Origin: Cognatundibacterium squillarum
GTDB taxonomy: Bacteria > Pseudomonadota > Gammaproteobacteria > Burkholderiales > Burkholderiaceae_D
Reading direction: 5' to 3'
Length of the DNA: 64,000 bases
Assembly: GCF_014652435.1 (NCBI RefSeq)
Contig: NZ_BMYU01000003.1
Coordinates: 1-64,000 of the forward strand
The stretch's first letter is position 1. Each line of letters starts with the position of its first letter. Shown piece by piece: positions 46,854 through 57,215 of this stretch. Below the pieces are notes generated by a model, which saw only the letters and a list, made by a program, of their open reading frames with translations, was not told the DNA's origin and did not search any database. Position numbers and translations under genes: made by a program.

Positions 46854-47417
46854 ATGAAGCGAGCGAAAAACCTTACAGATCGCTCACTTGCATACGTTAA
46901 ATTAGACATGTCCCATAGACGCGTTTCACCTGAATTTTTCTCCGCTCTTCAGTGGTTTTCTTTGGCATTACCACTATCGATCTTTCTGGGAATTGCAGCG
47001 GCAATCGCGATATTTATGCACGGCAACGAGTCGTTATACACCTCACTCTTGCAGTCACTCTTCTTCATCGCCACCGGCGGCGGCATTGCTATGATGTATT
47101 TTGTCTGGTGGATGAGCATGACGTTCCGGGGAATCGTAGCCACCCCAAAGACGCCCTGGGAAATTTGCGTAATCGCTGACATCATCAAGATCAAGTCCAA
47201 ACGCTTCGAGGTGACGTTTCCAATTTCTCAGCCAAATGAGTACATTCACGTATGGGATGGCAATTTTGATCAGATTCAGGGTCTGGAAGACGAAGGGCTG
47301 CTGATTGACTTCGGCCACATCTTCCGAATCGTCGTACCCGGTTCCAGTATCAACTTCGAGGCCGCACTCGCACACATTGAAACCTTCCGGCCTGTCCGCA
47401 CAAAGATTGTTGATTAG
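46854..47417 (+). CDS. Hypothetical membrane protein
   Basis: 187 residues, or 169 if the ATG at 46908 is the start; neither has a good ribosome site. Two hydrophobic segments near residues 33-53 and 65-88 are followed by a soluble part (IIKIKSKRFEVTFPISQPNE and VVPGSSINFEAAL). The build resembles YcxB-like proteins, but I cannot assign it. Base use is more AT-rich than the neighbours, and it fits no operon, so it may be a recent arrival. Confidence 0.6.
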   Translation: MKRAKNLTDRSLAYVKLDMSHRRVSPEFFSALQWFSLALPLSIFLGIAAAIAIFMHGNESLYTSLLQSLFFIATGGGIAMMYFVWWMSMTFRGIVATPKTPWEICVIADIIKIKSKRFEVTFPISQPNEYIHVWDGNFDQIQGLEDEGLLIDFGHIFRIVVPGSSINFEAALAHIETFRPVRTKIVD

Positions 47418-47548
47418 ATACAGCGTAACGCCCTCACAACTCAACTGAGGCAGTTTGTGGCTTGCCGCAATTGCCATTTCACCAAATCTGCCTTTATGCT
47501 GTCCGCATGCGTCTGACGACAAGGCGCGGATCAACCAGGAGACAAGCA

Positions 47549-48829
47549 ATGGCAGTGAGTAACCGGCCGCTGAACCGGCAGGATTTCAAAACACTGGCGC
47601 TGGCCGCATTAGGCGGGGCGCTGGAATTTTACGATTTCATTATCTTTGTATTTTTCACCGTGGTCATCGGTGAACTGTTTTTTCCGCCGGACATGCCGGA
47701 CTGGTTAAAGCAGGTGCAAACCTTTGGCATTTTTGCGGCTGGTTATCTGGCGCGTCCGCTTGGCGGCATCATCATGGCGCACTTTGGTGATTTGCTCGGT
47801 CGCAAACGCATGTTCACGCTCAGCATTATTCTGATGGCGCTGCCGACGCTGGCGATGGGCTTGTTGCCGACCTACGCCACGCTGGGCATTGCTGCGCCGG
47901 TGGCCTTGCTGGCCTTGCGCATTTTGCAGGGCGCGGCAATTGGCGGCGAAGTGCCGGGTGCATGGGTATTTGTGTCGGAACACGTACCGGCGCAGCGTAC
48001 CGGCTTTGCCTGCGGTACCTTAACCTCCGGCCTGACTGCCGGCATTCTGCTCGGCTCGCTGATGGCAACGGCGATCAATACCAGCTTCAGCCCTGAAGAA
48101 ATCCGCGCGTGGGCGTGGCGGATTCCGTTTATTACCGGCGGTATTTTCGGTTTTGTGGCGATGTATCTGCGCCGCTGGCTGCATGAAACGCCGGTGTTTC
48201 AGGAAATGCAGGAACGCAAACATCTGGCGGCTGAACTGCCGCTGAAAAAAGTGCTGCGCGAACACAAGTCTGCCGTGCTGATGTCGATGGCGCTGACATG
48301 GTTGTTATCCGCCGCGATTGTGGTGGTGATTCTGATGACGCCTGCCTATCTGCAAAAGCAACTGGGACTGGCGGCGGCTGTCACGCTGAAAGCGAATTCG
48401 ATTGCGACGATTGCATTAACCATTGGTTGCATACTGGCAGGCCGCATTATCGACAGCCTCGGCGCAGGCTGGACCTTCATCGCGGGCAGCAGCCTGCTCG
48501 GTGGCGTGGTCTGGCACTTTTACAACGGCGTGCTGGCCGATCCTTCCACGCTGTATCTGAACTATGCGCTGGCTGGTCTGGCGGTCGGCATCGTCGGTGC
48601 TGTGCCGTATGTGATGGTGAATGCGTTTCCGGCCGTGGTGCGCTTCACCGGCCTGTCGTTCTCGTATAACGTGGCTTACGCGATCTTCGGCGGCCTGACG
48701 CCGCTGATGGTATCGCTGTGGCTGAAAACCGAACGCCTCGCCCCCGCCTACTACGTCTGCAGCCTCAGCGTCCTCGGCGTACTGATCGGCTTCACCCTGC
48801 TGTGGCAACAACGCCGCCAGTCCCGCTGA
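47549..48829 (+). CDS. MHS family MFS transporter
   Basis: 426 residues from the ATG at 47549, with AGGAG upstream. Twelve hydrophobic segments. GGALEFYDFIIFVFF opening, AGYLARPLGGIIMAHFGDLLGRKRMF and LRILQGAAIGGEVPGAWVF are the metabolite:proton symporter signature (ProP/ShiA-type). Its substrate is likely a small organic acid or betaine but cannot be told. It stands alone and is followed by repeat copy C and a terminator. Confidence 0.9.
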   Translation: MAVSNRPLNRQDFKTLALAALGGALEFYDFIIFVFFTVVIGELFFPPDMPDWLKQVQTFGIFAAGYLARPLGGIIMAHFGDLLGRKRMFTLSIILMALPTLAMGLLPTYATLGIAAPVALLALRILQGAAIGGEVPGAWVFVSEHVPAQRTGFACGTLTSGLTAGILLGSLMATAINTSFSPEEIRAWAWRIPFITGGIFGFVAMYLRRWLHETPVFQEMQERKHLAAELPLKKVLREHKSAVLMSMALTWLLSAAIVVVILMTPAYLQKQLGLAAAVTLKANSIATIALTIGCILAGRIIDSLGAGWTFIAGSSLLGGVVWHFYNGVLADPSTLYLNYALAGLAVGIVGAVPYVMVNAFPAVVRFTGLSFSYNVAYAIFGGLTPLMVSLWLKTERLAPAYYVCSLSVLGVLIGFTLLWQQRRQSR

Positions 48830-48954
48830 TATTTTCTGTGCCGGAACGCGAAGCTGTTTCGCGGTTCCGGTGATATCCTTCTCTCTGCATCTTCCCCCTG
48901 CTTCACAAGCCACCGGCCTGCGGGATGTCCATAGTTGCCTGAACCTGCCTGCAA

Positions 48955-49058
48955 GCCCCGAAAATGCCTCAAATGCGGACTACTGCACAGCAACCCGGCT
49001 GTCGTCGGCAGAAAGTCTGGGCCTCCGTGAAAGACGAATGATGATATTTGCACAGTAC
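48955..49058 (-). repeat. Dispersed intergenic repeat, copy C
   Basis: On the minus strand: TGTGCA from 49054, a conserved core GACTTTCTGCCGACGACAGC, and TGTGCAGTAGTCCGCATTTG from 48989, with the two half-repeats 65 bases apart as in copies A and B. It fills much of the 353-base gap between the MHS transporter and fadH; the remainder holds only the terminator at 49111-49156. Confidence 0.75.
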
Positions 49059-49110
49059 GAGCGCTGATCTTCCATGGGCAGACATTACCTGCAAGGAAGG
49101 TGAACGGAAA

Positions 49111-49156
49111 AACAAACGCCCCGGTATGCAATTGCACACCGGGGCGTTTTGTTTGT
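49111..49156. terminator. Bidirectional terminator between MHS transporter and fadH
   Basis: AACGCCCCGGT (49115-49125) pairs with ACCGGGGCGTT (49138-49148). Rightwards the tail is tttgtttg, leftwards TGTTTTTCC. Confidence 0.88.
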
Positions 49157-49182
49157 GAGCTTCAGTCCGTGCTTTGTTTCGC

Positions 49183-51222
<2,040 letters not shown>

Positions 51223-51250
51223 TCAGCGCAGCATAGCCAAAGCCCTTCAT

Positions 51251-51270
51251 ATATGCAACAAGTTGCATAT
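51251..51270. promoter_or_regulatory. Inverted repeat, candidate PadR operator
   Basis: ATATGCAAC-AA-GTTGCATAT: perfect nine-base arms with two bases between. The ATGCAA...TTGCAT core is the kind of site bound by PadR/AphA-type regulators. It lies between fadH and the divergent padR-type gene, 53 bases before the fadH start. Confidence 0.7.
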
Positions 51271-51324
51271 TAAATTGCCACAACGGGGGTAGTGCGGGTA
51301 TTCTAGAACCGCTTTCCGGTTTCG

Positions 51325-51870
51325 ATGAATGTTTCTATGTCCCTGCCCCACGCCCTGCTGACTTCCCTGCTTGAAAAGCCTTGCTCCGGCTATGAACTGG
51401 CGCGCCGTTTCGATAAATCGATCGGCTTTTTCTGGCATGCCACCCATCAGCAGATTTACCGCGAACTGGCAAAAATGGAAGAAGCCGGCTGGGTCAGCTC
51501 AGTGGAAGTGGAAGGTGGACGCGCCGGTAAAAAGGAATTTGCGGTGCTGGATGCCGGTCGTGCAGCCTTGCTGGCATGGCTGCACACACCAAGCGAACCC
51601 TTGCATCTGCGCGATGGCCTGATGGTGCGTCTGCGCGCCAGCGCCGTGACCGGTGAGGCTGGCATGCCGGAAGAATTGCAGCGCCGTCTGGCTTTGCATG
51701 AAGAACAGCTGGCGGTGTACCGCGCCATTGAGCAGCGCGATTTTCAGGGGACGCTGAGCAAGGAAGCGCGGCTGCAGTACCTGATTCTGAAAGCCGGAAT
51801 CGCTTACGAAGAAGGCCGCATCAGCTGGACCCGCGAAGCGATTGCCGAATTACAGTCTGCACAGGACTGA
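51325..51870 (+). CDS. PadR family transcriptional regulator
   Basis: 181 residues, or 177 from the ATG at 51337; neither has a clear ribosome site. N-terminal winged helix: LPHALLTSLLEKPCSGYELARRFDKSIGFFWHATHQQIYREL (read in pieces), with the PadR-typical W-H-A-T-H-Q-Q-I-Y-R recognition helix. The C-terminal dimer helices follow (VYRAIEQRDF; LILKAGIAYEEGRISW). It probably represses fadH and itself through the palindrome at 51251-51270. The effector is unknown, perhaps an acyl compound. Confidence 0.9.
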   Translation: MNVSMSLPHALLTSLLEKPCSGYELARRFDKSIGFFWHATHQQIYRELAKMEEAGWVSSVEVEGGRAGKKEFAVLDAGRAALLAWLHTPSEPLHLRDGLMVRLRASAVTGEAGMPEELQRRLALHEEQLAVYRAIEQRDFQGTLSKEARLQYLILKAGIAYEEGRISWTREAIAELQSAQD

Positions 51871-51911
51871 ACCCACGCTGCTGTATAGCCGCATTACCGC
51901 ATTTCATACCC

Positions 51912-51939
51912 CTGTTCCATAGAACATCTGTTCCATAGA
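51912..51939. repeat. Direct repeat with embedded inverted repeat upstream of lipoprotein gene
   Basis: CTGTTCCATAGA occurs at 51912-51923 and again at 51928-51939. The first copy with the four bases after it forms TGTTC-CATA-GAACA (51913-51926). It lies about 90 bases before the lipoprotein gene and may be a regulatory site. Confidence 0.4.
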
Positions 51940-52028
51940 GTCATTGTCACAAGACTCAGACAATCCACGCTATCAATTCAACTTACGGTATCGCTGAACG
52001 GCGATGCCTTTTCTGAAAAGGATCAGCG

Positions 52029-52973
52029 ATGAAAAAGACCTGGGTAATGCTGGCGATGACAGCAGCGGTACTGAGTGCCTGTGGCGGCGGTGGCAGCGAT
52101 TCCGGCAACAATAGCAGCAGTTCTTCGGGCAGTGGTTCCGGCAGTGGTTCCGGCTCAGGCAGCGGCACCGTCACGCTGACTGCCAGCATGCAGGAAGCCG
52201 TGAATGTGTTTGCAGAAAGCTGGATTGCCACGCAAGCACTGATGCACAGCCATTACTTTCCGTATCTGGCAGCCAATATGACAGGCAAAACCAGCATCAG
52301 TTTTCCGAACGGCGGCTCGGCAACTCAGGTCGCTGACACGCTGACCATGAATAAATTTGTCATGAATTTTCCGGCAGATAACAACTATTCCGGCGTTTTA
52401 CTGGTCACACCGAATGCCAGTGGCATCTACAGCGTCAGCGGAACCGGCATTTCGATCGTTGATAACAGCAATGGCAAACAGTCGATGAACAGCGTTGCGC
52501 TGCAGATGAGTGCCAGTGTCACTGCCATCGGCCAGGATACCGACAGCATCAAAATCAGCAATCTGAACGGCACGTATCCGCTGAGCAGCACCAACACTTA
52601 CATGATCAGCAATACCACTTCAGAAATGAAGAAAACCACGCTGAACAACAGCAATAATTTCAGCGGCAGTAATCTGAACCTGAGTTTTGCGTACACTTAC
52701 AAACGCAATACCGGCAATAACGTGACGGTCACCAGCACCGTGGAAAATCTGATGATTCCGGCGGACACCAGCTCCACCAAAGGCATTACTAACAATCCTA
52801 CCGGCGGCCAGTACAGCATTGCGCAAGGCGGCACCGGCAGTTGCGGCACGATCAGTGTCACCTTCCGCTCCGGTAATGCGATCAATCTGATTTGCCAGAA
52901 AACAGGCGAAACCCAGACTTTCAACTGGAACGACAGCACCATCACTGCGGCAAAAACCAAAGCCCTTCAGTAA
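52029..52973 (+). CDS. Putative lipoprotein with Ser/Gly-rich linker
   Basis: 314 residues. A lipoprotein signal ends VLSACGGGG, so it should be lipid-anchored. Next comes a low-complexity linker of serine and glycine (about 25-46), then a beta-rich domain abundant in threonine, serine and asparagine. Two cysteines late in the chain (GSCGTIS and LICQKTG) could form a disulfide. No family recognised. It is transcribed alone, with a terminator behind it. Confidence 0.75.
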   Translation: MKKTWVMLAMTAAVLSACGGGGSDSGNNSSSSSGSGSGSGSGSGSGTVTLTASMQEAVNVFAESWIATQALMHSHYFPYLAANMTGKTSISFPNGGSATQVADTLTMNKFVMNFPADNNYSGVLLVTPNASGIYSVSGTGISIVDNSNGKQSMNSVALQMSASVTAIGQDTDSIKISNLNGTYPLSSTNTYMISNTTSEMKKTTLNNSNNFSGSNLNLSFAYTYKRNTGNNVTVTSTVENLMIPADTSSTKGITNNPTGGQYSIAQGGTGSCGTISVTFRSGNAINLICQKTGETQTFNWNDSTITAAKTKALQ

Positions 52974-52994
52974 TCAGCTGTTCACGCACCGACT

Positions 52995-53022
52995 CAGCCC
53001 GCCCTGCGCGGGCTGTTTTTTT
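52995..53022 (+). terminator. Rho-independent terminator after the lipoprotein gene
   Basis: CAGCCCGC (52995-53002) pairs with GCGGGCTG (53008-53015), then seven T. Confidence 0.92.
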
Positions 53023-53047
53023 GTCTGTATCGTCTGAACACTGCGGT

Positions 53048-53150
53048 CATTGTGCAGACATCGTCATTTGTGATTTCCGGAGAGCCGGACTTTCTGCCGA
53101 CGACCGCCGGATTACTGTGCAGAAGTCCGAAAATCGGGCTAAAAACACTG
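53048..53150 (+). repeat. Dispersed intergenic repeat, copy B
   Basis: TGTGCA at 53051 and TGTGCA at 53116 begin the two half-repeats 65 bases apart. The core ACTTTCTGCCGACGACCGCC is identical to copy A. It follows the lipoprotein terminator and precedes the terminator hairpin of the convergent PhaM-like gene. Confidence 0.78.
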
Positions 53151-53173
53151 AAAACCGGTGCTGGCGACGGCCG

Positions 53174-53218
53174 GAAAAGCCGCACGCCGCATCCTCCGTC
53201 ACAGAAGATGCGGCGTGC
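53174..53218 (-). terminator. Probable terminator of the PhaM-like gene
   Basis: GCACGCCGCATC (53182-53193) and GATGCGGCGTGC (53207-53218) form a perfect 12-base stem. On the minus strand a short TTTT follows, so it is a moderate terminator. Confidence 0.6.
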
Positions 53219-53259
53219 ATGGCAGAACGATGCTGTCAGCCGTCAGCGAACGCTGAACT

Positions 53260-54162
53260 TCAGCCAGCTTTTTTCGCGCTGGTTTTGCGCTGCGGTTTTG
53301 CCGGTGCCGGAGCACGGCTGCTCGCCACGGCGGAACCGGCGCTGGCAGGTTTGCTGCGCGGCGTGCCGGTTTTTGTGGCTTTCACCGTTTTGGCTGCAGC
53401 AGGTTTGGCTGTGCTGCTGCGCGGTTTTTTGACGGTGGCAGTGCTGCCTGCAGCGGATTTGGCTGCTGCTTTTTTTGCAGCCGGTCTGGCCGGTTTTTTT
53501 GCAGGCGATTCCGGCGGCGTTTCGGCTGCCGCTTCTGCCGCCTGCGCTGCCGCGCTGGCTTTTTCCTGCGCCGTTACCTGACTGACCGCTTGCCGGAACT
53601 GATCCTGCAATAAATTCCACCATGCTGATGGCGAAGTGAATGCGGTCTTCGCGGCTGCCTGCGCGGCGCTTGCTTCTGCGTCGTCTGTTGCGCTGGCTTG
53701 CGGCGTCTCTGCGCTTTCCGGGGTAGACTCTGCAGTCGTTTTTGCTGCCGCTTCAGTAGTTGTCTGCGCAGTGTCAGGACTGTCCGTGCTGCTCTTTGCT
53801 TCTGCAGACTGTGGCATAGGCCAGCCACTGCGGCTGGCACTGGCGGCACTGGCAGCGGCTGCCGCAGCGCTTTCCTGCACATTCTGCGCCTGCTGCATAA
53901 AATTTTCTCGCAGCGATTGCAGCGCAGACAGCGTGGCACGCTGCACTTCCAGTGTTTGTATCGTGCCGCGTAACATACTCATGTTCACATTCAGCCAGGA
54001 TTCCACCGTTTTTAAATCCTGAATTTTCTGATCCAGCTCATCCAGCGACATCGGCGGCGTGACCATGCCGGGAACCTGCATACTGCCCCAGAGACGTTTG
54101 ACCCAGCCTAGCGGATCAGACATACCGGAAGCGCCATCGCTGCCGGAAAAAGGATGATTCAT
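53260..54162 (-). CDS. PhaM-like polyhydroxyalkanoate granule protein
   Basis: 300 residues from the ATG at 54162 with GGGAG upstream. The N-terminal domain SDPLGWVKRLWGSMQVPGMV followed by LDELDQKIQDLKTVESWLNVN and a coiled coil matches PhaM of Ralstonia, which activates PHA synthase PhaC1 and binds DNA. The middle is alanine-, serine- and glutamate-rich; the tail (about 215-300) is a histone-H1-like run rich in AKKP/PAKK units. PhaM links PHA granules to the nucleoid. No pha genes are near it. Confidence 0.85.
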   Translation of the reverse strand: MNHPFSGSDGASGMSDPLGWVKRLWGSMQVPGMVTPPMSLDELDQKIQDLKTVESWLNVNMSMLRGTIQTLEVQRATLSALQSLRENFMQQAQNVQESAAAAAASAASASRSGWPMPQSAEAKSSTDSPDTAQTTTEAAAKTTAESTPESAETPQASATDDAEASAAQAAAKTAFTSPSAWWNLLQDQFRQAVSQVTAQEKASAAAQAAEAAAETPPESPAKKPARPAAKKAAAKSAAGSTATVKKPRSSTAKPAAAKTVKATKTGTPRSKPASAGSAVASSRAPAPAKPQRKTSAKKAG

Positions 54163-54226
54163 CGTCAACTCCCGTGTGAACTGCCGTTGGTAGAATGTAT
54201 TTGGAAGGCATGCCAGGTATCGCGCG

Positions 54227-55555
54227 GTGCGACAGTCAGGACAGCATACGCTGTCTGTATCTTGCATCAGTGATACTAATGCGTCAATCAAGCGCATACG
54301 GCAAAGGCTGCGTTACACTTACGTGGTAAGCGTTTTGCGCAACACCGTGCGTCTGACACGCCCATCCTCGTGCTTTCTGACTGAACTGCAAACTCAGGTG
54401 AAACCAAATTCCGGCCCTTCTGTTATCCGGCAATTACTGCCTTATCTGACGCTGGCAGCAGTGCTGCACGGTGGCTTGCTGGCTGCGCTTAACGGCGAAT
54501 GGTTGTCGCAAGAACCCGATGCACCGGCGGCGCTGCAGATCAGTCTGACGGAGGCAGCACCCGCGCCCGTACCTGAAGTTGCGCAAGCGGCGACGCAGGC
54601 TGCAAAAAAATCCGGGCAGCCTGCGAAGTCAGCGGCGGCTGGCGGTTCACCACGCCGCGCTGCGATCCGCGCTCCGACGCAGCCCGTCATCGCCGATGCG
54701 GTGATTGCCGCAGAACCGGTTTTACCGCTGGCTGACAGCAGCCTGATCCCCGCGCTGTCTGCAGTTACTGCAACCACTGCCAGCACAGACGATGCTCACA
54801 AAATCAGCGCAGGGAATGGTAATGCTGCTGAAGCGCAGGGCGTCAGTGCTGCCGACGATGCGCCGCGCCTGAGTACAACACAGATCATCGCGCCGCCATC
54901 CGTGACGATGCAGATGCGTATCGTGCGCGAAACGCCGGGACAAAATCCCATGTACGGCGTCGGTGAAGTGCGCTGGCAGCATGACAGCCAGCATTACCGG
55001 CTGGAACTGAATGCCGGACTGGATTTGCTGCTGACTTCGGTCACGCTGTATCAGTCGGTCAGCGAAGGGCAAATTACTCAGGCTGCGCTGCAACCACGCA
55101 TCCTCAGCGAAAAACGGCGCGGCCGCAGTGAAACCGCGACGCATTTTGACCGTAGTGGCGCGACGGTGACCTTTTCGTCTTCGAATAAAACACTTGCACT
55201 GCATTCCGGCGCACAAGACCGCGCCAGCGTACTATTGCAACTGGCAGCGCTGGGCAAAGCTGATCCGGGCTGGTTTCAGGCGGGACGACGTTTCCGGATT
55301 CAGGTTGCGGAAGACCGCGATGCAATGGATTTTGTATTTGAAGTGGTGGAAGAAACCACGCTGAAAACCAGCGCAGGCACTTATCGCTGCTGGCATTTAC
55401 GCAGACCACCACTGGCGGGCAAATACAATTCTGCACTGGATATCTGGCTGGCACCGGATCTGCACTGGCTGCCGGTGCAGATCCGCAATACAGAAAGCCA
55501 TGGCGCAGTCACCACACAAACCCTGCGCAGTACGGAATGGAGTTCACCCTCATGA
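54227..55555 (+). CDS. DUF3108 protein with membrane anchor and Ala/Pro-rich linker
   Basis: Up to 442 residues; the start is uncertain. The first 60 residues look unlike a natural N-terminus, and a GTG at 54398 just before the membrane segment is a candidate. After the anchor (LLPYLTLAAVLHGGLLAALNGEWL) comes an Ala/Pro-rich linker (about 105-220), resembling the periplasmic span of TonB. The DUF3108 domain covers about 235-440 (YGVGEVRWQHDSQHYRLELNAGLDLLL; PDLHWLPVQIR). The next gene encodes the same domain and overlaps it, suggesting duplication. Function unknown; probably periplasmic. Confidence 0.75.
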   Translation: MRQSGQHTLSVSCISDTNASIKRIRQRLRYTYVVSVLRNTVRLTRPSSCFLTELQTQVKPNSGPSVIRQLLPYLTLAAVLHGGLLAALNGEWLSQEPDAPAALQISLTEAAPAPVPEVAQAATQAAKKSGQPAKSAAAGGSPRRAAIRAPTQPVIADAVIAAEPVLPLADSSLIPALSAVTATTASTDDAHKISAGNGNAAEAQGVSAADDAPRLSTTQIIAPPSVTMQMRIVRETPGQNPMYGVGEVRWQHDSQHYRLELNAGLDLLLTSVTLYQSVSEGQITQAALQPRILSEKRRGRSETATHFDRSGATVTFSSSNKTLALHSGAQDRASVLLQLAALGKADPGWFQAGRRFRIQVAEDRDAMDFVFEVVEETTLKTSAGTYRCWHLRRPPLAGKYNSALDIWLAPDLHWLPVQIRNTESHGAVTTQTLRSTEWSSPS

Positions 55556-56295
55556 AAAAAATATTGATACGCAGTTTGCTGAGCCTGATGCTGCTGGGCA
55601 GCGCTGCAGCACACGCCGCTGAAGCTGCCGCATTTTCGCTGGCACCGTCTGCAGAATTGCGTTACACGATTAAAGCCAAACAAAGCGGTATTCCGGTCAG
55701 TGGCAATGCCACCGTGCAATGGCAGGCGGACGATAAAAAATACAGCGTCCACAGCGAAACCCGCGCCATGCTGATCGGCAAAATTCTCGATACCGGCAGC
55801 CGTGGCAGCATTGACAGTTTCGGTCTGGCACCGGATCAGTTTAATGAAAAGCGTTTCAATAAACCGGAAACCATCACCACGTTTGACCGCGCTAAAAAGA
55901 CGCTTAAGTTTTCAGCATCCGAGCAAACCTATACGCTGAAAGGCGGCGAGCAGGATCGCAGCAGCGCGGTATGGCAAGTGATTGCGCTGATCCGCGCCAA
56001 TCCGGATAAAGCCGTCACCGGACAGGAATGGAAATTATTCGTGGCCGGACGCCGCGATGCCGATCCGTGGACTTTCCGTGTGGTCGGCAATGAAACCCTG
56101 CAAACGGCGATGGGCCCGCAAGCCTGCCTGCATTTAAGCAAAGCACCACCGGCAGATTCCAAAGACCAGCAACTGGATATCTGGCTGGCACCCGGTCTGG
56201 ACTGGTATCCGGTGCGTTTGCGCTTCAGCGATGCGGATGGTGACTTCGTTGATCAGACTTTGGAAAGCCTGAAAAAGACAGGCGTAGGTTCTTAA
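55552..56295 (+). CDS. Exported DUF3108 protein
   Basis: 247 residues from the ATG at 55552, which overlaps the previous stop (ATGA). A signal peptide ends AAAHAAEAAA. The DUF3108 domain fills the rest: LRYTIKAKQSGIPVSGNATVQWQ (read in pieces), then DKKYSVHSETRAMLIGKIL, DRAKKTLKFSASEQTYTLKG and DIWLAPGLDWYPVRLRFSD. It is similar in arrangement to the C-terminal half of the gene before, so the two are probably paralogues. No function is established. Confidence 0.85.
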   Translation: MKKILIRSLLSLMLLGSAAAHAAEAAAFSLAPSAELRYTIKAKQSGIPVSGNATVQWQADDKKYSVHSETRAMLIGKILDTGSRGSIDSFGLAPDQFNEKRFNKPETITTFDRAKKTLKFSASEQTYTLKGGEQDRSSAVWQVIALIRANPDKAVTGQEWKLFVAGRRDADPWTFRVVGNETLQTAMGPQACLHLSKAPPADSKDQQLDIWLAPGLDWYPVRLRFSDADGDFVDQTLESLKKTGVGS

Positions 56296-56354
56296 TTTTC
56301 GGGAAAGTTTTATAAAATTTCCGGAGCGCAATATCGTTCCGGACAGAAACAGGA

Positions 56355-56392
56355 CGGTTTCATTTCCACATGGAAATGAAACCGTTTTTTTT
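56355..56392 (+). terminator. Rho-independent terminator after the DUF3108 pair
   Basis: CGGTTTCATTTCCA (56355-56368) and TGGAAATGAAACCG (56371-56384) form a 14-base stem, then eight T. It separates the DUF3108 operon from the carrier-protein cluster. Confidence 0.93.
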
Positions 56393-56485
56393 CGCAGAAA
56401 GTTTGCATTTTTTCACGCTCACGTCAGACAGTTCGTCTATCCTATTGGGTTATTACGTTTAGTTACAATTTCCTGCCCACTGCGA

Positions 56486-56923
56486 ATGATGCCTACGCCA
56501 GCGCCATTTTCTGCATTCCGCATCCGTCAGCGCCGGCGCGTTGCCGCCCGCCCTTCGGTCTGCTGTGATCTGGCATTTATTCCGGCAGTCAGCGCTTCAC
56601 TGCAGCAATTCGGCGACCGCTATCTGCACAGAATTTTCACACCTGCAGAAATTCAGGACGCCCGTCCCGGCAGCAGCGGTTTTGCCGCCAGTCTGGCAGC
56701 GCGCTTTGCCGCGAAAGAAGCCTGCTTCAAATTACTGAATCCGGATGCTGACACCGCGTTACCGTGGAAACAGGTGGAAGTCGTGCGTCCGCGCGGTCGT
56801 GCGCCATTCATACGTCTGCATCAGGATTTACGTCACATTGCTGCAAGGCAAGGGATTTACTATATTACAGTCAGCCTCAGCCACGATCAGGATTACGCGA
56901 TTGCGGTTGCCAGCGCTGGCTGA
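56486..56923 (+). CDS. AcpS-type 4'-phosphopantetheinyl transferase
   Basis: 145 residues (or 144 from the second ATG). Holds the AcpS signature: a conserved aspartate in CCDLAFIP, FGDRYLHRIFTPAEIQDAR, and the metal/CoA motif SLAARFAAKEACFKLL near 70-84; the C-terminal SLSHDQDYAIAVA is typical. Such enzymes move phosphopantetheine from CoA to a serine on a carrier protein. It directly precedes a stand-alone carrier-protein gene, so it is probably dedicated to it rather than to fatty acid synthesis. Confidence 0.9.
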   Translation: MMPTPAPFSAFRIRQRRRVAARPSVCCDLAFIPAVSASLQQFGDRYLHRIFTPAEIQDARPGSSGFAASLAARFAAKEACFKLLNPDADTALPWKQVEVVRPRGRAPFIRLHQDLRHIAARQGIYYITVSLSHDQDYAIAVASAG

Positions 56924-56973
56924 CATTCTTAAAAAAACAGATAACAATCACTTTTCAAAAAAGGGGAATAACG

Positions 56974-57213
56974 ATGAGCAAAGATACTATCCGTCAGATT
57001 CTGAAAGACCACGGCAAATTCACCGTCGATGTCGCCACACTGTCTGATGACGCAGATTTGTACGAAGCCGGTATGACATCGCACGCCAGTGTGAATGTGA
57101 TGCTGGCACTGGAAGATGCATTTGATCTGGAATTTCCTGACCGCATGCTGAAACGCAGCGTGTTTGAAAGCATCAGCGCGATTAACGCAGCGATTGAAGA
57201 ACTGAAAGGCTGA
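56974..57213 (+). CDS. Free-standing acyl/aminoacyl carrier protein
   Basis: 79 residues from the ATG at 56974, with AAGGGG seven bases upstream; a longer frame has no ribosome site. It is a four-helix carrier protein. The phosphopantetheine serine is S36 in LYEAGMTSHASVNVM, where the usual D-S-L is T-S-H. The third helix reads ALEDAFDLEFPDRMLKRSVF. That pattern is the one seen in carrier proteins of amino acid:[carrier protein] ligases, not the fatty acid ACP. It lies between the PPTase and the acyl-CoA-dehydrogenase-like gene. Confidence 0.92.
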   Translation: MSKDTIRQILKDHGKFTVDVATLSDDADLYEAGMTSHASVNVMLALEDAFDLEFPDRMLKRSVFESISAINAAIEELKG

Positions 57214-57215
57214 TC

